Shown: positions 23,743 through 33,394, counted from the first letter of the stretch. The stretch is DNA of 64,000 nucleotides from Paludibacteraceae bacterium (GCA_017443145.1 JAFSPA010000007.1:1-64000); one strand, 5' to 3'. Made by a program: numbers and translations. The notes: a model not told the origin generated them from the sequence alone.

Positions 23743-23817
23743 GGGCGTTTAGCTCAGCTGGTTTAGAGCATCTGCCCTACAAGCAGAGGGTCCGCGGTTC
23801 GAATCCGTGAACGCCCA
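23743..23817 (+). tRNA. tRNA-Val (anticodon UAC)
   Basis: A 75-nt cloverleaf. Acceptor arms GGGCGTT/AACGCCC, anticodon stem TCTGC/GCAGA with loop CCTACAA (anticodon TAC), T-loop GGTTCGAATCC. CCA is not encoded. Confidence 0.97.
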
Positions 23818-23818
23818 C

Positions 23819-23852
23819 AAAAGAGAGGTGCTACGCAGCATCTCTCTTTTTT
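23819..23852 (+). terminator. Terminator after tRNA-Val
   Basis: AAGAGAGGTGCT (23821-23832)/AGCATCTCTCTT (23837-23848), a 12-bp stem with one G-U, loop ACGC, then a T-run. Confidence 0.92.
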
Positions 23853-23867
23853 GTTAGAAGACAGAAT

Positions 23868-25382
23868 ATGTACACATTTATCATTGCGCTCATAGCACTT
23901 ATCCTCGGCTACCTGTTGTACGGAGCCCTTGTGGAGAAAATATTCGGCGTGGACGAAAAAGCACAGACGCCTGCATTAACCAAGACAGACGGCGTGGACT
24001 ATGTGCCCATGAAACCGTGGCGCATCTTCTTGGTGCAGTTCCTTAATATTGCCGGCCTTGGACCTATCTTCGGTGCGATTATGGGTATATTCTTTGGGCC
24101 GGCGGCGTTTCTGTGGATCGTGTTCGGTACGATTTTCGCAGGAGGCGTACACGACTACTTAAGCGGTATGCTCTCTATTCGAAAGGGAGGATTCAGTTTG
24201 CCGGATATCATCGGCGACGAACTCGGTAACGGCATCAAGCTGTTTATGCGTATTCTTTCGCTCGTGCTCCTTATCTTATTAACCACCACTTTTTTGAGCG
24301 GACCGGCGACGTTGCTGCAAGGACTACTGCCGCTTTCGACATTGAACTTTAAGCTTTCCACTATTCCTATTGTGTGGGTGCTGATTATTTTTGCCTATTA
24401 CACGATGGCGACAATACTGCCGGTAGATAAACTCATTGGCCGATTCTACCCTATTTTTGGCGCGATACTACTCTTTATGGGTTTAGGTATTATGGTAGTT
24501 ATGCTCGGTTGGCACGGCGCAGAGATGCCCGAACTGACCGACGGATTGCAGAATCGTCAGACTAATGGCTTACCGCTCTTCCCGATGATGTTTGTCAGCA
24601 TCGCATGTGGTGCTATCTCCGGTTTCCACGGTACCCAATCGCCTATTATGGCACGCTGCGTGACCAACGAGCGACAAGGACGTATCATCTTCTACGGTGC
24701 GATGGTCGCAGAAGGAATTTTAGCACTTATCTGGGCGGCAGCTGCAGGCACTTTCTTCGCTGACCCGGAACAAGGACTCTACGGCATTGACGGTCTGCAG
24801 GCATTTGCAGCACAACATCAAGGTGAGAATATTGCTGCACTGGTTATTGACAAAGTAAGCCGTTCGTGGCTTGGCACTATCGGTGGCATTCTGGCTATCA
24901 TTGGTGTCATCGCAGCACCAATAACCAGCGGCGACACAGCCCTTCGCTCGGCACGACTTATTGTAGCCGACTTCCTCAAATGGGACCAGCGCCCTATCCC
25001 CAAACGACTCATGATTGCCGTTCCGCTCTTCCTCTGCGTTTTTGGAATGGTGTTCGTGGACTTCAACATCGTTTGGCGCTACTTTGCGTGGACCAACCAG
25101 ACTTTAGCCGTCTTTACGCTTTGGGCGGGAACAGTTTACCTCTTTAAGCAAGAACATCGCGCATTAGATCCAAAGCCCTATCGTTTCGGCTTCCTTATGG
25201 CACTGATTCCGGCTCTCTTCATGACGATGGTAAGTGTTAGTTATATCTTCATCGCGCCTGAAGGCTTCCGCTTTGCGACACTCGGCATCAGCTGGATTGC
25301 CTATCTGATTGCTGCCGTGGTTACTATATCCTTACTCGCTATATTCACTTATTGGGCCAAACGTTATGATACACACCGCTAA
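23868..25382 (+). CDS. CstA-family carbon starvation / peptide transporter
   Basis: A 504-aa protein with many membrane segments. Motifs of the CstA family are clear: [39 protein letters not shown] and GAISGFHGT. In enteric bacteria CstA takes up pyruvate or peptides under starvation; the substrate here is not evident. A 7-bp repeat encodes [11 protein letters not shown] in a loop before [10 protein letters not shown]. It is followed, with a 17-nt overlap, by engB. Confidence 0.88.
   Translation: MYTFIIALIALILGYLLYGALVEKIFGVDEKAQTPALTKTDGVDYVPMKPWRIFLVQFLNIAGLGPIFGAIMGIFFGPAAFLWIVFGTIFAGGVHDYLSGMLSIRKGGFSLPDIIGDELGNGIKLFMRILSLVLLILLTTTFLSGPATLLQGLLPLSTLNFKLSTIPIVWVLIIFAYYTMATILPVDKLIGRFYPIFGAILLFMGLGIMVVMLGWHGAEMPELTDGLQNRQTNGLPLFPMMFVSIACGAISGFHGTQSPIMARCVTNERQGRIIFYGAMVAEGILALIWAAAAGTFFADPEQGLYGIDGLQAFAAQHQGENIAALVIDKVSRSWLGTIGGILAIIGVIAAPITSGDTALRSARLIVADFLKWDQRPIPKRLMIAVPLFLCVFGMVFVDFNIVWRYFAWTNQTLAVFTLWAGTVYLFKQEHRALDPKPYRFGFLMALIPALFMTMVSVSYIFIAPEGFRFATLGISWIAYLIAAVVTISLLAIFTYWAKRYDTHR
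24333..24367 (+). repeat. 7-bp-period repeat inside the cstA-like gene
   Basis: CTTTCGA, CATTGAA, CTTTAAG, CTTTCCA, CTATTCC. It gives nearly the same peptide as the dxs repeat at 3565-3598. Confidence 0.75.
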
Positions 25383-25974
25383 ATTTGTCATATCTAATCC
25401 GGACGTGGCAACCTGTCCGCAGAGTAACTTGCCCGAATATGCATTTATCGGGCGCTCGAACGTAGGCAAGTCCAGTTTGATCAATGCTATATGCCATAAT
25501 CCCAAGTTGGCTAAGACAAGTCAAAAGCCCGGTAAGACCCTGCTCATCAATCACTTCCTCGTTAACGAAGGTGCTGATGCTTGGCACTTGGTGGACCTAC
25601 CAGGGTATGGGTTTGCGCAGACAGGACAGAAACAGCGCGATAAACTGCGTGTGATGATAGATCGGTACTGCCTTATGCGCCAGCAGTTAGTCAACCTCTT
25701 CGTGCTCATTGATTGCCGCCACGAGCCGCAGAAGATTGACCTCGAATTTATGGAGTGGCTCGGCGAGAACGAAGTGCCTTTCTCTATCGTCTTCACCAAA
25801 GCTGACAAAGTGGGCAAAGGGCGACTCAGCGAGAACATAGACAACTACAAGCGCACACTGCTTGAGACCTGGGAAGAGCTGCCTACAATTTTTATCACCA
25901 GCGCCGAGAAAAAAGAAGGAACAGAAGAACTCGTCAACTATATCGAATCCATCAATGCTGATCTGGGAAAATAA
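25366..25974 (+). CDS. engB: Ribosome biogenesis GTPase EngB/YsxC
   Basis: A 202-aa GTPase needed for large-subunit assembly and division. G1 GRSNVGKSS (residues 29-37), the switch around [10 protein letters not shown]3 [10 protein letters not shown]4 TKADKVG and a C-terminal TSAEKKEG are all present. The frame is open further upstream, but the ATG at 25366 (MIHTAKF) gives the family-typical N-terminus, inside the end of the CstA gene. Confidence 0.94.
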   Translation: MIHTAKFVISNPDVATCPQSNLPEYAFIGRSNVGKSSLINAICHNPKLAKTSQKPGKTLLINHFLVNEGADAWHLVDLPGYGFAQTGQKQRDKLRVMIDRYCLMRQQLVNLFVLIDCRHEPQKIDLEFMEWLGENEVPFSIVFTKADKVGKGRLSENIDNYKRTLLETWEELPTIFITSAEKKEGTEELVNYIESINADLGK

Positions 25975-26521
25975 CGACGATATCAACTATATCCAATGCC
26001 TCAATAACCGCAACGTTATTCAGCAGCACTTGGATGCCTGTCGCGAAGAGCGTCGGCCGTATGTCTTTCTCACCAACACGATGCGCCAGATTGTGCAACT
26101 CAACCGCATCCTTGTGCCTGTGACAATGCTCGAAGAGGAAGTCTATAAGGCCGAGATTTGCACTTACTTGGCGCGCAAAACCGGTGCCCACCTGCTTCTG
26201 ATGAAAGCCAATGACTACGGCTCACACGCACAGCAGAATATCAACCGCATCATCACCCACATCAAGGCGGTCGAGGAGAAATCCGGCACACCGATTAGTT
26301 ACGAAGTCATCGAAGCATACAAGAACAGTTTCAAACTATACAAAGAGGCTGTAGAACGTCAGACAGAGACGGCCCATCAACTACTCATCCTAACAGCCAG
26401 CCGCGAATATGGTTTGGATGATATCCTTTTCGGTCCACCCGAACGGCACGCCATTCAACGCAGCCAAGTGCCCGTGATGCTTATTAACCCACGTAGCGAC
26501 TTATTTAGTTTATGCGACTAA
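25955..26521 (+). CDS. UspA-like universal stress family protein
   Basis: A 188-aa soluble protein from the ATG at 25955, which overlaps engB by 20 nt. Features fit a Usp-type Rossmann domain: [33 protein letters not shown] and a C-terminal [15 protein letters not shown], the usual last strand. A segment of about 45 residues before the first Usp strand is unusual. The glycine-rich ATP-binding loop is not obvious, so nucleotide binding is uncertain. Confidence 0.7.
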   Translation: MLIWENNDDINYIQCLNNRNVIQQHLDACREERRPYVFLTNTMRQIVQLNRILVPVTMLEEEVYKAEICTYLARKTGAHLLLMKANDYGSHAQQNINRIITHIKAVEEKSGTPISYEVIEAYKNSFKLYKEAVERQTETAHQLLILTASREYGLDDILFGPPERHAIQRSQVPVMLINPRSDLFSLCD

Positions 26522-27507
26522 AACACACATATAGCCTTTGGTTTGCTGCCCTATCGGTAGCCCTGCTCGTTTTCTTTGCATTAGATATCTGCAGCGGTAG
26601 TATCTGGTTACTTTCCGATGGCCTATGGTCATGGAGTGATGGTCTTACCGACTTAGGACATAACATTTTTGTCCAACTGCGCTTGCCTCGCGCCATCACC
26701 GCCATCTTAGCCGGTGCTGCACTATCTGTCAGCGGTTTGATGATGCAGACTCTCTTCCGTAACCCGCTGGCCGGACCATATATCTTAGGTGTCAGTAGCG
26801 GTGCAGGATTAGGCGTTGCCTTGGTGACTATGTGCTCCACGATGTTAGGTTTCCAGCTGGTTGCCTTAGGACAAGTAGCTGTCGCCACATCGGCCGTTAT
26901 TGGAGCGGCAGCAGTACTGCTCTTAGTGCTTGCTGTCGCACGCAAGGTGAAGAATAACGTCAGCTTACTCATCGTCGGCATGATGATTGGCTCTATCGCC
27001 GGTGCATTGGTTAGTCTCATCCAGAACTTCGCCAATCCCGATGCGCTCAAGCTCTTTATCGTTTGGACGCTCGGCTCCCTCTCTTCCGTCGGTTGGAACG
27101 AACTCCTCATCCTGTCCATCACCATCCTCACTGGCGCTGTCATGGTCCTCACGCTTGTCAAACCACTCAACGGACTACTTCTCGGCGAGAACTACGCTCG
27201 CGCTTTAGGCGTTAATATTGAGCGTACCCGCCGAATGATTGTTATTGCCACATGTCTGCTTGCAGGAGGTATAACAGCTTTCTGTGGCCCAATCGCTTTC
27301 GTCGGCGTGGCTGTACCGCATATCGCACGAGGACTTTTCCGGACGTCCAACCACCGTACGACGGTAGCTGGCACGGCGTTAGTTGGTGCAAACTTGTTGC
27401 TTGTTTGCGATATCATCTGCAATCTGTTCACATATCCCCTTCCTATATCAACAACGAGCGCCCTGTTCGGAGCGCCCGTTATCATTTGGATTATCGTAAA
27501 GCGATAA
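26512..27507 (+). CDS. FecCD-family ABC transporter permease
   Basis: A 331-aa permease of the BtuC/FhuB/FecD type for cobalamin, heme or ferric siderophores. LPRAITAILAGAALSVSGLMMQTLFRNPLAGPYILGVSSGAG is the family signature, and FCGPIAFVGVAVPHIAR is the ATPase-coupling region. It overlaps the Usp gene by 10 nt. No binding protein or ATPase gene lies beside it, so it is separated from its partners. The stop is 1 nt from the end of convergent gapA. Confidence 0.9.
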   Translation: MRLKHTYSLWFAALSVALLVFFALDICSGSIWLLSDGLWSWSDGLTDLGHNIFVQLRLPRAITAILAGAALSVSGLMMQTLFRNPLAGPYILGVSSGAGLGVALVTMCSTMLGFQLVALGQVAVATSAVIGAAAVLLLVLAVARKVKNNVSLLIVGMMIGSIAGALVSLIQNFANPDALKLFIVWTLGSLSSVGWNELLILSITILTGAVMVLTLVKPLNGLLLGENYARALGVNIERTRRMIVIATCLLAGGITAFCGPIAFVGVAVPHIARGLFRTSNHRTTVAGTALVGANLLLVCDIICNLFTYPLPISTTSALFGAPVIIWIIVKR

Positions 27508-27508
27508 A

Positions 27509-28576
27509 TTACTTCAGCTCTGCGAGATATTTAATCGTACGAACCATCTGGCTGGTGTAGCTGTTCTCGTTGTCGTACCAGCTAACTACCTGTACTTGAT
27601 AGGTGTCGTCATCAATCTTAGCAACCATGGTTTGAGTTGCATCGAAGAGTGAACCGTACTTCATGCCGATAACATCGCTGGAAACGATCTCGTCCTCTGT
27701 GTAACCGAAGGACTCAGTTCCTGCAGCTTTCATAGCAGCGTTGATACCCTCTTTGGTGATGTCTTTACCCTTAACAACTGCAACCAAGATAGTGGTCGAG
27801 CCGGTTGGAGTCGGAACGCGTTGTGCGCTACCGATGAGTTTACCGTTCAGTTCAGGAATAACAAGACCGATAGCTTTTGCAGCACCGGTGCTGTTCGGAA
27901 CGATGTTTTGCGCACCTGCACGGCTACGACGGAGGTCACCCTTACGTTGTGGGCCATCAAGAATCATCTGGTCGCCAGTGTAAGCGTGGATAGTTGACAT
28001 GATACCGCTTTGAATCGGAGCGTACTTGTTCAGAGCTGCAGCCATAGGAGCCAAGCAGTTGGTTGTGCAAGAAGCAGCAGAGATAACTTTGTCAGCAGGA
28101 GTCAGAGTCTTGTGGTTTACGTTGTAAACAATGGTCGGAAGGTCATTGCCTGCAGGAGCAGAGATAACGACTTTCTTTGCGCCAGCTTGGATGTGAGCCT
28201 CAGCTTTTGCTTTGCTGGTATAGAAACCTGTGCACTCGAGAACTACATCAATACCGAGTTTACCCCAAGGCAGCTCCGCTGCGTTCGGCATAGCGTAAAT
28301 AGTAATCTCCTTGCCGTCAACGATGATCGAACCCGGAGTTACAACAGTCTTACCATCTTCTGCAAGAACAGCATCCTTGTAAGCTACAGTGTGCTTGCCC
28401 TCACCGAACTTGCCGGCGAAACCACCTTGAGCGGTGTCATACTTAAGAAGATGTGCCAACATCTTAGGGCTTGTCAAGTCGTTGATTGCAACTACTTCAT
28501 AACCCTCTGCTTCGAACATCTGACGGAAAGCCAGACGACCAATACGGCCAAAACCGTTAATTGCTACTTTTGTCAT
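27509..28576 (-). CDS. gapA: Glyceraldehyde-3-phosphate dehydrogenase, type I
   Basis: A cytosolic glycolytic enzyme that oxidises glyceraldehyde 3-phosphate with NAD and phosphate. NAD-binding [14 protein letters not shown] at the N-terminus; catalytic [12 protein letters not shown] with Cys170; substrate region [11 protein letters not shown]-terminal [15 protein letters not shown]. The start is placed at ATG 28576 (MTKVAING), giving 355 aa, about 20 longer than usual but with no obvious foreign insert. Single gene with its own palindrome-bearing promoter. Confidence 0.96.
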   Translation of the reverse strand: MTKVAINGFGRIGRLAFRQMFEAEGYEVVAINDLTSPKMLAHLLKYDTAQGGFAGKFGEGKHTVAYKDAVLAEDGKTVVTPGSIIVDGKEITIYAMPNAAELPWGKLGIDVVLECTGFYTSKAKAEAHIQAGAKKVVISAPAGNDLPTIVYNVNHKTLTPADKVISAASCTTNCLAPMAAALNKYAPIQSGIMSTIHAYTGDQMILDGPQRKGDLRRSRAGAQNIVPNSTGAAKAIGLVIPELNGKLIGSAQRVPTPTGSTTILVAVVKGKDITKEGINAAMKAAGTESFGYTEDEIVSSDVIGMKYGSLFDATQTMVAKIDDDTYQVQVVSWYDNENSYTSQMVRTIKYLAELK

Positions 28577-28635
28577 AATCAATAAAAAAATTAAGTTGTT
28601 TTATATAGATTTGTTTGTTATTTCAATTCAGCGTG

Positions 28636-28667
28636 CAAAGTTACGACTTATTTTGCATATATGCAAA
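28636..28667 (-). promoter_or_regulatory. Promoter of gapA with overlapping perfect palindrome
   Basis: Minus strand: -7 TAACTTTG (28643-28636), 20-bp spacer, -33 TTTG (28667-28664). The perfect 16-bp palindrome TTTGCATATATGCAAA (28652-28667) covers the -33 box and is a good operator candidate. Confidence 0.8.
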
Positions 28668-28700
28668 TAAAAAATGTAGTTTTTTGCAAAAATGTGCATT

Positions 28701-29135
28701 TTACTGCGGTCGCTTCGATGCCGGCAGCAATTTATTGATGTGATAAGCCAAGTTTTGCTGGAAAGCTAACGGCTCTGACTTCGCATATGTGTAGCCGTTC
28801 TGCGTCAGGTTAACTACCTTGGTGTGACGACTCAGCACCAACCCCGTTATCGTGATGTTACACCGTCGCGCCACCTGCTCGCCCTGAGGTGAAGCCAGGT
28901 CAATCTGGTAAAAGATGATATCACCGTTCGCTACCTGCTGCGCGTAGTTCTTCTTCAGCAAGTCGTCCGTCAAGCCACACATACACTCACCGATACTACT
29001 CGGTATACGCGAGTCGTAGAAATAGTAAATCTGCACCGACCCCATATGCGTCAGCGGGTTCTTTTGCGTCTCACCCACATTGCCCGAAGACAGCGAGATG
29101 AGTAACCATAGGTAGTAGAAAAACGAGATACTCAT
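28701..29135 (-). CDS. ArsF-like thioredoxin-fold protein
   Basis: A 144-aa protein with a short hydrophobic N-terminus. VQIYYFYDSRIP, then CMCGLTDDLLKKNYAQQ, DIIFYQIDLASPQGEQVARRCNITITGLVL and KVVNLTQNGYTYAKSEP follow the order of the Bacteroidota ArsF family (thioredoxin fold). The usual CxxC is replaced by Cys-Met-Cys shifted downstream, so redox chemistry may differ or be lost. Last gene of the glucosaminidase operon, 5 nt after the phosphoesterase. Confidence 0.6.
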   Translation of the reverse strand: MSISFFYYLWLLISLSSGNVGETQKNPLTHMGSVQIYYFYDSRIPSSIGECMCGLTDDLLKKNYAQQVANGDIIFYQIDLASPQGEQVARRCNITITGLVLSRHTKVVNLTQNGYTYAKSEPLAFQQNLAYHINKLLPASKRPQ

Positions 29136-29140
29136 AATCC

Positions 29141-30034
29141 TTAGTCTTTAATGTCAACAAACTCATGTTCGATATTCTTCCCCATCCTCACTTTCATGAA
29201 GAAAGCCTCCTCCACTGGGTCCTCCAGTGCATCCACAACGATATACTTCACCTTACCGTATGTCGTTATCTCACGGCTGTGGTCATGGCCACTCCAGTAT
29301 TCCGCCACACCGTATTTGGTCAGCAGCGACGCTATCTCGTACGTCTCCTCCATCGAGTAATTAGATGTGTGCCCCTGCGAGTCGTCCTGCTTAAACATAT
29401 GCGTGTGCGTGAACACAATAATGTGCCGATATTTTTTCTCCGCTTTCTCTTGCAGGATATCGCTCAGCCACTTCAGTCCATCCACACCTAACGTTCCTTC
29501 ACCACTGTCCAGACAGATATACAAATCCAGCAACGTACCGTCTGCCGTACGTGTATCAAACCAGTAGGTAGACGTGCCCACGAAGCTCTTGTACTCAGGC
29601 CACTGATTGAAATACAGGTCGTGATTTCCTACTACGTAGAATATGGTGTCCTTACCCGACACATATCCTGCCGGAGCTACCTTTGCAGCATTGAAGAAAC
29701 GGCCGAAATTGCCCTTTGCATTAATCAAATCGCCCAGGTGAAGCGCAAAAGGACATGCTCCATCTGCCTTATACAGTTTCACGAACTTCTCCCAGTTATG
29801 CGTCGTCGAGTCCACATGCGTATCTGTGCACACATATACCGTATAATCTTCCGGCACCGTTAGATGAATCTCTCCTACCTTTTTATCATAATCCAATGAT
29901 TCCGCCAAACGTTTATCCGCACGCTCACTCGAACCGTTAAACATGCCAGGCATATCATAATTAGGGTTACATGCAGTTATTGCCAACAGTAACAGCAAAT
30001 TGATGATTGATAATTGATATTTGATATTTTTCAT
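29141..30034 (-). CDS. Metallophosphoesterase lipoprotein
   Basis: A 297-aa lipoprotein with lipobox AITAC (Cys22). The calcineurin-type core is intact: VCTDTHVD, LHLGDLINAKGN, VVGNHDLYF, IVFTHTHMF and YWSGHDHS. It should bind two metal ions and act at the cell surface or in the periplasm; the substrate is unknown. Residues about 2-13 of the signal peptide (KNIKYQLSIIN) are encoded by a 7-bp repeat, an unusual origin for a signal sequence. Confidence 0.85.
   Translation of the reverse strand: MKNIKYQLSIINLLLLLAITACNPNYDMPGMFNGSSERADKRLAESLDYDKKVGEIHLTVPEDYTVYVCTDTHVDSTTHNWEKFVKLYKADGACPFALHLGDLINAKGNFGRFFNAAKVAPAGYVSGKDTIFYVVGNHDLYFNQWPEYKSFVGTSTYWFDTRTADGTLLDLYICLDSGEGTLGVDGLKWLSDILQEKAEKKYRHIIVFTHTHMFKQDDSQGHTSNYSMEETYEIASLLTKYGVAEYWSGHDHSREITTYGKVKYIVVDALEDPVEEAFFMKVRMGKNIEHEFVDIKD
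29995..30029 (-). repeat. 7-bp-period repeat encoding a signal peptide
   Basis: On the minus strand: AAATATC, AAATATC, AATTATC, AATCATC, AATTTGC. It begins two bases after the ATG of the phosphoesterase gene. Confidence 0.85.
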
Positions 30035-30039
30035 AGTGC

Positions 30040-30762
30040 TTAAAATCTATAAGTGAATCCGGCTTTAACAGTCGCCCCGTAAAATGCCGCATTTAAGTGA
30101 AACATACCCGTCGGCTTGCACGTTGCATCCAAGTGCACTCGCCAATGTTCATCGATATCATACCGACCGTTCAAAGCAAACAACGGCTGCCACATACGTT
30201 CAAACTGAAAGTCATCGAAATTCGCAAACGCAACGCCTACATTCCAGTTGCACGACTGCGGACGGCAATACACTTCTATCCGATACAGTAGGTTAAACGG
30301 CTCGCATTGATATGCCTCGTCGCTATGCCAGTTACGGCTGTAGAAGCTCATAAACCGCGCGTATGAACCTATCTGCACCGACGCATAATCAAACCGATAA
30401 CCCAACGACAATGCCGTCACTAAGTCCATCTGATTAGCACGCATAACAGCCTTATACAGCACCTCTGTATCGAAGAATAACTCTCCGTATGGTAGCACTA
30501 CTTTCGGACGCACCACAACGCCCACCGTATACACGTTCTTGAAACACGCCTGGAAGTTCACATTCAGCTCCACATAACGGTTCACCGGCAACAACGCCTG
30601 CACATCTGCATTCGCAAAATGCCCCCAACTCTTGTTGTATGAATACTCTATCGCACCAGATATTGTGGACCGTCGGATATCCGTCCGCGTCGTATCCTGC
30701 TGCGCACCATAACTCATCACCACCATTCCCAATCCCACAATCAATAATCCAACTTTCTTCAT
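30040..30762 (-). CDS. Outer membrane beta-barrel protein, unknown role
   Basis: A 240-aa protein with a signal peptide ending about VMSYGAQQ and alternating aromatic strands through to a C-terminal ATVKAGFTYRF, a typical barrel closing strand. Two Cys are near CRPQSCNW. It sits 5 nt upstream of the phosphoesterase gene in the same operon. No family is recognised. Size would fit roughly eight to ten strands. Confidence 0.65.
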   Translation of the reverse strand: MKKVGLLIVGLGMVVMSYGAQQDTTRTDIRRSTISGAIEYSYNKSWGHFANADVQALLPVNRYVELNVNFQACFKNVYTVGVVVRPKVVLPYGELFFDTEVLYKAVMRANQMDLVTALSLGYRFDYASVQIGSYARFMSFYSRNWHSDEAYQCEPFNLLYRIEVYCRPQSCNWNVGVAFANFDDFQFERMWQPLFALNGRYDIDEHWRVHLDATCKPTGMFHLNAAFYGATVKAGFTYRF

Positions 30763-30797
30763 ATTCTAAATCTAAACTCTCAAATTATAAATCAACA
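30763..30797. repeat. 7-bp-period repeat between mutS2 and the barrel gene
   Basis: Plus strand units ATTCTAA, ATCTAAA, CTCTCAA, ATTATAA, ATCAACA. It covers the whole intergenic gap and the last mutS2 codons. Confidence 0.7.
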
Positions 30798-33094
30798 ATA
30801 GTTATTCCTGCCCCACCACGATCCGGGTCGCCATCGTGATACCCTATCTCCCCTGCATTCCGCTTCCGCAGCGCTTTATTCCGCTCCACCAAATGGTCAC
30901 GAACCACCTGCTTCAACGCTCCAGTTCCCGTCCCGTGCAGTATAGAAACTGTTCCTGCGTTAACCATAATTGCGTCATCCAAGTACGCTATAAACGTCTC
31001 CAACGCCTCATCGGCACGCATACCGCGCAAGTCCAGAGTACGCTCAAAACTCAACTTATGCTGCCTAATCGTGTTCACCACCGACGGCTGCGACGAAGGC
31101 ATAGACTTCGACAACGGCTTCAACTCTCGGAAATCTTTCAACACACGCTTCTTCACAGGCTTTTCCATTTTTGCGGGCTCCACTTGCTGTTTGAGTTTCT
31201 CCACTTTCGCACGAGCAGCCTGCGTCTTCCCCTTATCGGCCTTCGACTCCTTGATCTCACGAATAGTGCGCTCAATTGTTGCATTGGTCTTAGATAGGAT
31301 ATCCGCTGCTTCATCTTTCGCCTCCTGAAGAACCGCTTTTTTCTTCGCCTTGAGACCCGCTATCTCGCTTTCGTAATAAGCTATTTTCTCCTCTAAGTGT
31401 TTTTCCCGCTGACGGATATTCTGCCGTTTGTTCTCCCAGTAACGCTTATCACGCGCAATATCCTGCAGCTGCTTGTCGTAGTCGATGTGCTCTTCACCAA
31501 CCAACTCCGTTGCACGCTGGATTATATCCTCTGGCAAACCCGTCTGCTTCGCTATTTCAATTGCAAAACTCGAACCCGCCTGACCTATCGACAGTTGGAA
31601 TAACGGTCGCAGTTGTCCGCGGTCGTACAGCATCGCGCCGTTAACTACTCCCTCCGCCTGCTCTGCGAAGTGCTTTAGGTTTGTGTAGTGTGTTGTAACT
31701 ACACCAAAGGCACCTTGCTCATTCAGCTTGCCTAACACCGCCTCGGCGATTGAACCGCCAATAAGCGGCTCCGTGCCTGTACCGAACTCATCGATGAGAA
31801 ACAGTGTCTTCTCGTCCGCATAACGCACAAAAGCCTTCATGTTCCTCAAGTGAGACGAGTACGTCGATAAGTCGTCTTCTATACTCTGCTCATCGCCAAT
31901 ATCTATCATGAGTCGGTCAAACAATCCCATCGTTGATGCCTCACTCACGGGTACGGGCAAGCCACATTGCAGCATATATTGGCACAACGCCACTGTCTTC
32001 AAACACACCGACTTACCGCCTGCGTTCGGACCCGAGATCACTAATATTCTGTTCCCGTCCTTATCCAGCCGCATTGTCAGCGGCACCACCGTCTTGCCCT
32101 CGTCCGCGAACCGCAAGTACAAAACCGCATGACGAGCCTCACGTATATCCACCATCGGATAATCCACAAACTGCGGAGAGATGGCATTCAGCCGCTTCGC
32201 CAATGTCGCTTTCGCAAGAATAAAATCTACATGCGCCAAAAATCCCTGCGTCTGCATTATCTGCGGTATCTGCGGGCGCACAAAATTCGTTATCTCATGC
32301 AATATTCTCAGCCTCTCACGAGCCTGCTCCGATTCCAACGACCGTATTCGGTTATTCGCTTCAACTACTTCTTGCGGCTCGATAAAGACGGTCTTACCCG
32401 TTGCCGATTCGTCATGAACTATGCCGCCTATCTTCTTCCTCGCGCTCGCAGGTATAGGGAGCACCAGTCGCCCTTCACGCAATGTCGGTGTCGCATCTTT
32501 GTCCACCAATCCAGCCGCTTGCGCTCGACGTAGTATAGCCGATACCGCGGACGACACCGTTCCCTGCGCCTGACTCAGTTCGCGACGGATACGATGTAAC
32601 TCAGGCGACGCGCTGTCGCGCAGCTGACCAAACATATCTATCGCACGGTCTATCGTCACCAACACAGGTTGTAACACCACTCCCGTTGTCTCTCCCGAAA
32701 GGTTCTTCAACGTGCGAGTCGGTAACGTCCGTAACTGTGGAAAACGCAACGCATCCAAACCCAAAAAGAAGCGCTCTAATTGCGCCGCATAGTCGATTGA
32801 CTTACGTAACTGACTCAACTCACTCTCGTCCAAGTACAACCCCTCGACACGCACACGAGTCAGCGATTCGCGCAAATCATTAATCTCGCCGCGAGGAAAC
32901 TGCAACGACGCATCATTCACCACATGCACCATCTCCTCCGCTTCGCGCAGACGATGAAGTACCGATTGATAATCCGTACTGAACACCATCGCATCCACTT
33001 CCCTGCGACCTAAAGACGACGAGCACCCTTTATACAACTGCTCGCGGATAACGCCGAAGTCTATCTTCTGCTCTATGTTGTTTGGATACGTCAT
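30785..33094 (-). CDS. mutS2: Endonuclease MutS2
   Basis: A 769-aa MutS-family ATPase without the mismatch-recognition domain. It has Walker A SGPNAGGKSVC, Walker B-like LFLIDEFGTGTEP, a long coiled coil (about residues 520-640), and a C-terminal Smr nuclease domain (LDLRGMRADEAL and HGTGTGALK). MutS2 suppresses recombination or rescues collided ribosomes in other bacteria. The DUF721 gene lies 1 nt upstream. Confidence 0.93.
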   Translation of the reverse strand: MTYPNNIEQKIDFGVIREQLYKGCSSSLGRREVDAMVFSTDYQSVLHRLREAEEMVHVVNDASLQFPRGEINDLRESLTRVRVEGLYLDESELSQLRKSIDYAAQLERFFLGLDALRFPQLRTLPTRTLKNLSGETTGVVLQPVLVTIDRAIDMFGQLRDSASPELHRIRRELSQAQGTVSSAVSAILRRAQAAGLVDKDATPTLREGRLVLPIPASARKKIGGIVHDESATGKTVFIEPQEVVEANNRIRSLESEQARERLRILHEITNFVRPQIPQIMQTQGFLAHVDFILAKATLAKRLNAISPQFVDYPMVDIREARHAVLYLRFADEGKTVVPLTMRLDKDGNRILVISGPNAGGKSVCLKTVALCQYMLQCGLPVPVSEASTMGLFDRLMIDIGDEQSIEDDLSTYSSHLRNMKAFVRYADEKTLFLIDEFGTGTEPLIGGSIAEAVLGKLNEQGAFGVVTTHYTNLKHFAEQAEGVVNGAMLYDRGQLRPLFQLSIGQAGSSFAIEIAKQTGLPEDIIQRATELVGEEHIDYDKQLQDIARDKRYWENKRQNIRQREKHLEEKIAYYESEIAGLKAKKKAVLQEAKDEAADILSKTNATIERTIREIKESKADKGKTQAARAKVEKLKQQVEPAKMEKPVKKRVLKDFRELKPLSKSMPSSQPSVVNTIRQHKLSFERTLDLRGMRADEALETFIAYLDDAIMVNAGTVSILHGTGTGALKQVVRDHLVERNKALRKRNAGEIGYHDGDPDRGGAGITIVDL

Positions 33095-33095
33095 T

Positions 33096-33389
33096 CTATC
33101 CTAAAAACCTCACGTCACTCACTATCTGGGCTCCGACCGATGCATTCAGCTTCGACACCACTTCGCTCCGACACTCGAACAGTTGCGCCTTCAGCGCCGC
33201 GCTGCTGATACGCACCATTAGCACCCCGTTTTTGAGTTCTACGCTTCGCGTCAGGCGTGCTACCGTCGGCCCCATCACTTCCGGCCATTTATCTACGACC
33301 TGCCGCTCAAGTAGTTGCTTCTCCAAACCGCTCTCACGCAGGTAGTCCGCCAACAAATCGCCGATACTATGTGCCGTGTGGCGATCCAT
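33096..33389 (-). CDS. DUF721 (DciA-like) protein
   Basis: A 97-aa protein with VDKWPEVMGPTVARLTRSVELKNGVLMVRISSAALKAQL, the DUF721 core. DciA, the best-known member, helps load the replicative helicase in bacteria lacking DnaC. The Bacteroidota version is short, as here. It lies 1 nt from mutS2 and 5 nt after the glucosaminidase stop. Confidence 0.8.
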   Translation of the reverse strand: MDRHTAHSIGDLLADYLRESGLEKQLLERQVVDKWPEVMGPTVARLTRSVELKNGVLMVRISSAALKAQLFECRSEVVSKLNASVGAQIVSDVRFLG

Positions 33390-33394
33390 ATTGT

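Noticed and set aside
27453..27480. Hairpin AACG-A-GCGC/GCGC-C-CGTT near the fecCD end as a terminator
   Set aside because: No T-run follows on either strand and it lies within coding sequence, so it is not supported as a terminator.
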